Source: CAZBGQ01 sp964491515 (GTDB lineage Bacteria > Patescibacteriota > Gracilibacteria > UBA1369 > UBA12473). Taken from it: a stretch of DNA of 64,000 nucleotides. A program made the position numbers and the translations under genes. Position 1 is the first letter of the stretch, and every line of letters begins with the position of its first letter. The stretch is from positions 10,677 through 74,676 of the forward strand of contig CAZBGQ010000006.1 of assembly GCA_964491515.1 (NCBI GenBank), written 5' to 3'. Of the stretch, positions 59,167 to 64,000 are shown in pieces. The notes beneath the pieces are model-generated. The model did not search any database. It saw only the letters and a list, made by a program, of their open reading frames with translations, and was not told the DNA's origin.

Positions 59167-60924
59167 TTAAAACATGCTTGTCTGTGTCTTTTTTACGTGT
59201 GTTTGGTGACGGGAAACGGTGCGTTTATCCGGTAGTACTCCATAGGTCAAATGATCGACTCCAATGTTTCCGATAAATCGAGAAGCATCGAGAGGTGCAC
59301 TATCAATTGATCGAGTTCTAAATAGATGAAGCTGTTCTTTGGCGCGGGTCATGCCCACATAAAGCAGTCGTCGTTCTTCGGCCACCCAATATGGATCATC
59401 ATGTGTTTGTTGATGTGGGAGTAGTCCTTCTTCTAATCCTAAAATCATCACAATCGGAAATTCTAATCCTTTAGAAGCATGCAATGGCAGTAAATTTATA
59501 TGATCGTCCAGAACTAAATTATCTACTGCTTGTGCAGTGTCTGCGGCATCTAAGAAATGACTGAGTGCTTGAGGTATTTCGCAATAATCAAATGCCATGG
59601 CATATGGCAAAAGTTGCATAAGGAGCATGGCTTTTTTCTCGGGAATGCTTTGGTGCCAAATAAATTCTTCTAGTTTGGTTCGAAACCACTCACAGAATAG
59701 CGTGGCTTCATTTTCCGTTGGGAATTTCCCAATGTCACGAACTGCAGTGAGTTTTTCAAGGAAACGTCGGACTTCTTTGTGCTCCCAAAATTGAGATAAC
59801 GTTGATACTTGAAATCCATAATCTCGTTGAGCTAAATAGGCGGAAAGATAACGACCTTCAGCTTCGGTTCGATATAAAAGAGCTATGTCTTGAGGGTTGT
59901 GAGAGGTCAAGAATTGGTCCAATAAGTAAAACAGCATTTCATTTTGATGCCATTCATCTCGGCTTTCCCACAAATGAATGGGGGCTGCAGCGGGTAACGT
60001 CGCTTCTATTTCGTTGCTGAAATAACCTTCATTGTGGGAGATGAGTGTTTGCGCCCCATTTAAGATCGAGGTGGAATTACGGAAATTTTTAGTGAGAGTG
60101 AGAGAGGTCGCATCAGGATAAAAAGTCATAAAATCGGTCATTGCTGAAATTTGAGCACCACGCCAGGAGTGAATGGTTTGATTCGGATCTCCTGCAACGC
60201 AAAGGTTTCGATGCGGCTCTGCTAACTGTCGTACGATTTCGATTTGAAGAGGACTTACATCTTGGTAGTCATCGACCATGATGGTTTGTATCCGATTTTG
60301 ACAGGTGGAGAGTAACGACGGATCCATTTTCCAACGTTCGATGAGCGTGGTTAAAAGTCCAGTGAAATCAATCGCGTTTTTTTTCTCTAAAATACCTCGG
60401 TATATCTGAAAAAGTTCACCCAATCGATCTAGGCTTACGGGAGACATCAGAGGTGGCCACGGGGAGCCACAGGCGGCGGCTTGACGCACATTGTTAAAAT
60501 CCATGACGACCTGAGTCAGTGCCTCTCGTTCTTGTGAGTAGAGGATGTCACGTAATATCTCTTCTTGTTCAGGGGTAGAAATAATTTTGAAATCCTTTCT
60601 CCATAGTTCTCTTAAAAACCCAGCAGCAAGTCCATGGAAAGTGGTTGCATGAACCTGTGGAAGTTCGATAGAAGTGAGCCGGTCATTGAATTCATGGGCC
60701 GCTTTATTGCTGAAAGTGAGTACCAAAATTTCTCTCGGGGGTACTTGTTTATCCCGAATAAGATGAGCGACTCGCGCAATCAGTGTGTGTGTTTTACCCG
60801 TTCCGCTTCCTGCCATAATGCGAACCGGTCCATCGGTAGTTTGGACCGCTTGTTGTTGTTGATCTGTCAGAGATGGAGGCATAAAAAAGAGAGGACTTGA
60901 GGTTGTTGTCGCAGAATTTAACAT
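59167..60924 (-). CDS. UvrD/Rep-family SF1 DNA helicase, compact form
   Basis: 585 aa, shorter than UvrD/PcrA (about 720). Motifs in order: Q-motif TDQQQQAV, Walker A AGSGTGKTHTL, DDYQDVSPLQ (motif II), GDPNQTIHSWRGA (III), TKNFRNS (IV), LHASKGLEF (V) and YVGMTRAKEQLHLF (VI). The missing length is in the 2B/C-terminal parts. It follows the EndoQ-like gene by 28 nt, so they are probably co-transcribed and may work in one repair pathway. Confidence 0.93.
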   Translation of the reverse strand: MLNSATTTSSPLFFMPPSLTDQQQQAVQTTDGPVRIMAGSGTGKTHTLIARVAHLIRDKQVPPREILVLTFSNKAAHEFNDRLTSIELPQVHATTFHGLAAGFLRELWRKDFKIISTPEQEEILRDILYSQEREALTQVVMDFNNVRQAAACGSPWPPLMSPVSLDRLGELFQIYRGILEKKNAIDFTGLLTTLIERWKMDPSLLSTCQNRIQTIMVDDYQDVSPLQIEIVRQLAEPHRNLCVAGDPNQTIHSWRGAQISAMTDFMTFYPDATSLTLTKNFRNSTSILNGAQTLISHNEGYFSNEIEATLPAAAPIHLWESRDEWHQNEMLFYLLDQFLTSHNPQDIALLYRTEAEGRYLSAYLAQRDYGFQVSTLSQFWEHKEVRRFLEKLTAVRDIGKFPTENEATLFCEWFRTKLEEFIWHQSIPEKKAMLLMQLLPYAMAFDYCEIPQALSHFLDAADTAQAVDNLVLDDHINLLPLHASKGLEFPIVMILGLEEGLLPHQQTHDDPYWVAEERRLLYVGMTRAKEQLHLFRTRSIDSAPLDASRFIGNIGVDHLTYGVLPDKRTVSRHQTHVKKTQTSMF

Positions 60925-60952
60925 AGATTAGGGGACGGCTCAATGGGTGTCA

Positions 60953-62212
60953 TTACTTTAGTTCTCCTTCCTGGAATAATTTAACTCTGCCAAATTCACC
61001 ATCGTAGCCGGGATAGATAATTACTTTCCCTTTTCGCATACGATCAATGGCCTCTGCCACTCGTTCATCCACCTGAGCAATGTCGTGGATGGGAAGATCT
61101 TTTAGAATAGAAAATTCAGGTCCCAATTCACGTAGTAATTTGAAATAAAGTTCCACCACTTTTTTACTTTTAACTCCGAATCCTACAATTTCTGACACAA
61201 TTTCGACCAGCGGAATAATGGACCAATAAGGACGTGCCGTTTTGGGTTTGTCTCCCATGGCCCGAGTGGCTAATTTACTCACGCGGTGCAAAGTTCCGAC
61301 CGTTACTTTTTTGCCCGTGCGTGGTGAACGGAAATCATTGGCCACTGTTTCATCCGGCAACATTACCAGTCCTTCATCACGTAATCCATCACAGTGATAC
61401 TTGCCTTCTTCGGGGAAAAATTCAATGGTTCCCTCTATCTGAGAATGGTCATGGCGGAGTGCGCGCAAAATCGCAGGATAGGTGCAGTCGGTGTTGAAAA
61501 TAGTGGCTTCGCGTCCCATTTTCTCGGGTGAGTGAGCATCGGAACTGGAGACAAGCGCGTACTTATCGAGATTGCTCAGTCGCCAGTTCATGGGTGGGTC
61601 TGATGACAGTCCGGTTTCCAATGCACAGATGTGATCAGACAGTTCTTCGAAGCATTCTTCGATGGAATCAAATCCAGATTTAGATCCAAAAATCGCAAAA
61701 TAAGGAGTCCACACATGCGCTGGAATAAGTTGGATTTCAGATGAAATATCGAGCAGAATTTTCAAAAGTTCTTTGCTGTCCATGCCCAGAATAGGACGTC
61801 CATCCGCTCGAATGTTGCCCCGTTTATCCAGTTCGGTGTTGATTTTGGCAACGGTTTCTAGGTTTGGGGCCAAGATGAGATGATGAATTTTACGGCACTT
61901 GTCGCCTTTTTTATAAATCAAACTAACTTCAGTCGACATAAAAAATCGTACCGGGCGGCGACATGATTCTGGCACCGTTACAAACTCATCGGCACGTGAG
62001 CGAAATTCTTCGCGCAGTTCATAAACCCCTGTATCCACCTCTTCTAATTGCTCTTGTAGTTCGGCAAACCAATCCGGATACGTGAAGTCGGCCGCGCTCA
62101 ATAAATCGATTCCTTTGAGCTGAGCCCAGGCATGAATATTTGGCAGATCCAGTCGCGGGCTGCACGCACGTGAGTATTTAGAATGAATATGAAAATCAGT
62201 GACGAGCGACAT
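60953..62212 (-). CDS. Endonuclease Q-like PHP-domain nuclease
   Basis: 419 aa from the ATG at 62212 (MSLVTDFHIHSKYSRA). A longer frame from a TTG at 62248 would overlap the upstream gene. The PHP metal site is visible in DFHIHSKYSRACS, SAADFTYPDW and SSDAHSPEKMGRE; four cysteine/histidine positions for zinc occur around CRKIHHL and CDGLRDEG. EndoQ of archaea nicks DNA at deaminated bases; homologues in some bacteria lie next to UvrD-like helicases, as here. TATACT ends 6 nt before the ATG. Confidence 0.8.
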   Translation of the reverse strand: MSLVTDFHIHSKYSRACSPRLDLPNIHAWAQLKGIDLLSAADFTYPDWFAELQEQLEEVDTGVYELREEFRSRADEFVTVPESCRRPVRFFMSTEVSLIYKKGDKCRKIHHLILAPNLETVAKINTELDKRGNIRADGRPILGMDSKELLKILLDISSEIQLIPAHVWTPYFAIFGSKSGFDSIEECFEELSDHICALETGLSSDPPMNWRLSNLDKYALVSSSDAHSPEKMGREATIFNTDCTYPAILRALRHDHSQIEGTIEFFPEEGKYHCDGLRDEGLVMLPDETVANDFRSPRTGKKVTVGTLHRVSKLATRAMGDKPKTARPYWSIIPLVEIVSEIVGFGVKSKKVVELYFKLLRELGPEFSILKDLPIHDIAQVDERVAEAIDRMRKGKVIIYPGYDGEFGRVKLFQEGELK

Positions 62213-62234
62213 GGAAGGAGTATAACGGAGGGGC

Positions 62235-62936
62235 TTACTCTTGGGCAAACCTTCCAGAAAGATAATAGCGTCCTCCCTTCTCTACAATCCACCTGAAGTT
62301 TTCAGAGAGAGTTCGGCAGATATCTGCTTCATCGATGTTTTTGGGGAGATAGCCGTTAGCTCTATTTATGACTATTCCCATGATTATGATTTGTTCACTT
62401 GTGTCGGTTCCACCACCATCTAAATAGGCAAGGAGTACTTGATCAGAGAACGATGGTTTGGCTTTGGGAGTAGGTTTAGATCGAGGCATGCGTCGTGGGC
62501 TCGATGTGGAGGGCAGTCTCGGGGCCTGTCTCGGGGACGGTCTAGGAGCGGGTGTGGAAGGCTTTGGTCGTGGAGTTGGCGCAGGAGTTGGTGCAGGTGC
62601 GGCGCGAGGCGGAACAGGCTTGGGAGCGGGCACAGCGGGTCGTGGTGGAGGATCTGGAGGAGGTGTCGGTTTGGTTGGACGTTCCAGGCCTATAAAGACC
62701 TCGACAGGTAATCGAGCTTCCTGCCATCTATTTCGATTGTAGAATTTGAATATCTGAAATCGTTCATCCAAGTTGTGCCCTAGTGAGGTTCTTGGGTCCT
62801 TAGGCACCCAAAAGTACTCAATGTCATCAAGTCCCCCGAAGGCACTTCCTAGATTGGGTTTAAGGCGATAGGGTTTGCCTTCTTCAAGTAAGGGGTTGAG
62901 AACCTCTGTGGAATCGGCAGGGACGCTTAGGGGCAT
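62235..62936 (-). CDS. Pro-rich hypothetical protein
   Basis: 233 aa. Residues 1-90 form a soluble alpha/beta domain with several aromatic residues; 91-165 is a Pro/Ala/Arg-rich linker (PAPTPAPTPRPKPSTPAPRP in part); 166-233 is a helical tail that looks like a winged-helix-type module (QIIIMGIVINRANGYLP). No signal or TM. It is upstream of the EndoQ-like gene by 22 nt and may be in its operon. Family unknown. Confidence 0.6.
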   Translation of the reverse strand: MPLSVPADSTEVLNPLLEEGKPYRLKPNLGSAFGGLDDIEYFWVPKDPRTSLGHNLDERFQIFKFYNRNRWQEARLPVEVFIGLERPTKPTPPPDPPPRPAVPAPKPVPPRAAPAPTPAPTPRPKPSTPAPRPSPRQAPRLPSTSSPRRMPRSKPTPKAKPSFSDQVLLAYLDGGGTDTSEQIIIMGIVINRANGYLPKNIDEADICRTLSENFRWIVEKGGRYYLSGRFAQE

Positions 62937-63148
62937 GATTTTTGATTAGTATTTTTATGGAAGGGGCCGTTGTCCTCACGCTGTTCAAGCTGAGTCAGTA
63001 CGGGATGAGGTAGGGACTTTAAACGGGTTAGCTGCTGGTGTTGTCGTGAGAATAGTTACAGGAAATGAATTATACCAAGAAAAGAGTAGATGTCAAAGCA
63101 CATAAAAAAGGGGTGTACAATCGTTCAAAATTAGATAAAATCACCCGT

Positions 63149-63238
63149 GGAGAGATGGCCGAGCGGTTGAAGGCAACAGTCTTGAAAACTGTCGTGGCAG
63201 CAATGTCACCGAGGGTTCGAATCCCTCTCTCTCCGCCA
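63149..63238 (+). tRNA. tRNA-Ser (anticodon TGA)
   Basis: 90 nt including encoded CCA. Acceptor GGAGAGA/TCTCTCC, anticodon stem-loop ACAGT-CTTGAAA-ACTGT gives TGA, a long class II variable arm, T-arm GAGGG-TTCGAAT-CCCTC, discriminator G. A TAAAAT box lies just upstream. Confidence 0.96.
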
Positions 63239-63250
63239 CTTTTTATTTAT

Positions 63251-63424
63251 ATGAAAATTCTCGATCAATTAGTCAGTACCGCGCTACGAAGAGGTCTTCG
63301 AGCGGCCGTAAAGCCGCTCATGCAGCCTATTTGCGTTGAGGCATCTATTGATTTAAGGGAGGTAACGGCGGCAACGGATTTGAAAATAGAAATAACCTTG
63401 AAGAGGAAGCCAAAAGAGCGTTGA
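63251..63424 (+). CDS. Small basic hypothetical protein
   Basis: 57 aa from the ATG at 63251, 12 nt after tRNA-Ser. Starts MKILDQLVSTALRRGLRA and ends KIEITLKRKPKER. Amphipathic first half, then a beta-type segment. No family recognised. A longer frame beginning at 63065 runs through the tRNA and is rejected. Confidence 0.4.
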   Translation: MKILDQLVSTALRRGLRAAVKPLMQPICVEASIDLREVTAATDLKIEITLKRKPKER

Positions 63425-63449
63425 GGTCCTGAAAAATCCAATTATGCTA

Positions 63450-63755
63450 TCAAGATCTTGATTTAGCCTGCTCGTAACAGTTTTCGAAAAAAGTTCTCTG
63501 GATACAAATCGCATGCGGCATGGTAGTCCCACGCCCCATAACAGCACGCCGTTTAATCTCACGAATATCCAGTTCTAGCCCTCGCTCTAAAAGTTCCAGA
63601 TTGGCTAGAACAAATCTAGCCTTTCTAAATAACTCCCTCCCCGCTTCTAGAGACATGTTATATTCGCCAAAGAAGGTTGTCCATGCCGCTTCTCTTGCCG
63701 CCTCGTCGTCGCAAGGAGCTTCTTCACTAGTACCTGAATCGGGGGTTTCACTCAT
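63450..63755 (-). CDS. Small hypothetical protein
   Basis: 101 aa from the ATG at 63755 (MSETPDSGTSEE); an earlier in-frame ATG at 63815 adds a hydrophobic leader that looks non-coding. Helical body with LFRKARFVLANLELLERGLE. No family recognised; no signal. Confidence 0.5.
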   Translation of the reverse strand: MSETPDSGTSEEAPCDDEAAREAAWTTFFGEYNMSLEAGRELFRKARFVLANLELLERGLELDIREIKRRAVMGRGTTMPHAICIQRTFFENCYEQAKSRS

Positions 63756-64000
63756 ATTAATTTTAATTAAATGATACAGGGGTAGGAATAATAAGCGTCT
63801 TGGGGAATTTGTCAACTACATGCGCTTGGCTTCAAGGTTCGACATAAACAAATGGTCTAGGGGCGCAAAGTCATCGGAGAATATTTTGGAGAGATTGCCA
63901 ATAAGAGATTTTTGACTTAGAAAATTAATTAGGCTTAAGTAAAGTCTTGTTAAGTTGCAGAGTTCCAGTCACCTTTTTGAGATGGGGTTGAAGGGATTTG
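63756..64000. other. Right-edge intergenic stretch
   Basis: No supported gene. Short open frames on the minus strand enter from the right edge but stop within 25 codons, so the end of a neighbouring gene cannot be assigned. No repeat or hairpin of note. Confidence 0.4.

Noticed and set aside
63065..63424. A 119-aa open frame spanning tRNA-Ser
   Set aside because: The frame runs through a complete tRNA gene. Only the part after 63251 is kept as a possible small gene.
1..64000. UGA recoding to glycine as in Gracilibacteria
   Set aside because: Several genes with intact C-terminal motifs end in TGA, including the ECF sigma factor, and no conserved domain is interrupted by TGA.
63926..64000. 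End of a minus-strand gene entering from the right edge
   Set aside because: Two frames stay open for 16-24 codons from the edge, too short to choose between them or to show coding.

Overview
The window looks like a piece of chromosome from a Candidate Phyla Radiation (Patescibacteria) bacterium, most like the Peregrinibacteria side of that group. This is inferred from gene content: a DUF4012 protein, an ECF sigma factor paired with a DUF5667 protein, a lone Mbov_0395-type pilin-like protein, a class I lysyl-tRNA synthetase, a group I intron inside a tRNA gene, and many small proteins with no recognisable family. UGA is used as an ordinary stop codon (for example the sigma factor and the gene ending at 48317), so the Gracilibacteria/Absconditabacteria UGA=Gly code does not apply. 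No rRNA gene, CRISPR array or transposase was seen.

Layout. 1-3.6 kb: a secreted repeat protein with a cohesin-like domain and, overlapping it, a small dockerin protein. 3.7-5.8 kb: overlapping operon of a small membrane protein, pdxT, folE and recR. 5.9-13.1 kb: a methyltransferase, pdxS, carB, an unknown gene and comM. 13.2-25.4 kb: PEGA-like protein, yraN, dnaB, class I lysS, a membrane protein, a lone receiver domain, DUF4012 protein, two tiny membrane proteins, guaA, and a PAP2 phosphatase fused to a CTP-dependent lipid-kinase-like domain. 25.4-34.5 kb: potassium channel, a membrane-anchored helix-turn-helix protein facing a dense operator array, ybeY, the DUF5667/ECF sigma pair, a degenerate thiolase-like protein and a two-domain wall hydrolase. 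34.5-43 kb: yajQ, then an accessory stretch of unknown genes with a RAP-domain protein, good sigma-70 promoters and tRNA-Pro. 43-50 kb: PRC-barrel protein, pilin, MBL hydrolase, murB, tRNA-Thr, S-layer-homology proteins, a tRNA-Tyr split by a group I intron with a homing-endonuclease-like gene just upstream, and a lipoprotein. 50.2-51.7 kb: a GC-rich nhaA cassette bounded by perfect 15-bp inverted repeats. 51.7-64 kb: a candidate structured RNA, murA, a ComEC-type hydrolase, an LPXTG surface protein, a CNNM/CorC-type protein, argS, a UvrD-like helicase with an EndoQ-like nuclease, tRNA-Ser and small unknown genes.

The strongest new signal is regulatory. Four minus-strand genes or operons (comM, yraN, the ComEC-type hydrolase and a pair of tiny membrane proteins) share one promoter design: an in-phase 11-bp direct repeat (gene-strand consensus near NTTTTGTTCAT) followed by GT-N5-TG(A/C)TA at a fixed offset and a start codon 22-23 nt after the last repeat. 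It looks like a competence/recombination regulon. The second is the membrane-anchored HTH coiled-coil protein, whose upstream region holds seven exact copies and one variant of TGTCYRGACA; the domain plan recalls RacA-like chromosome anchoring. The third is the intron-split tRNA-Tyr with its neighbouring endonuclease-like gene, and the fourth the foreign nhaA cassette.
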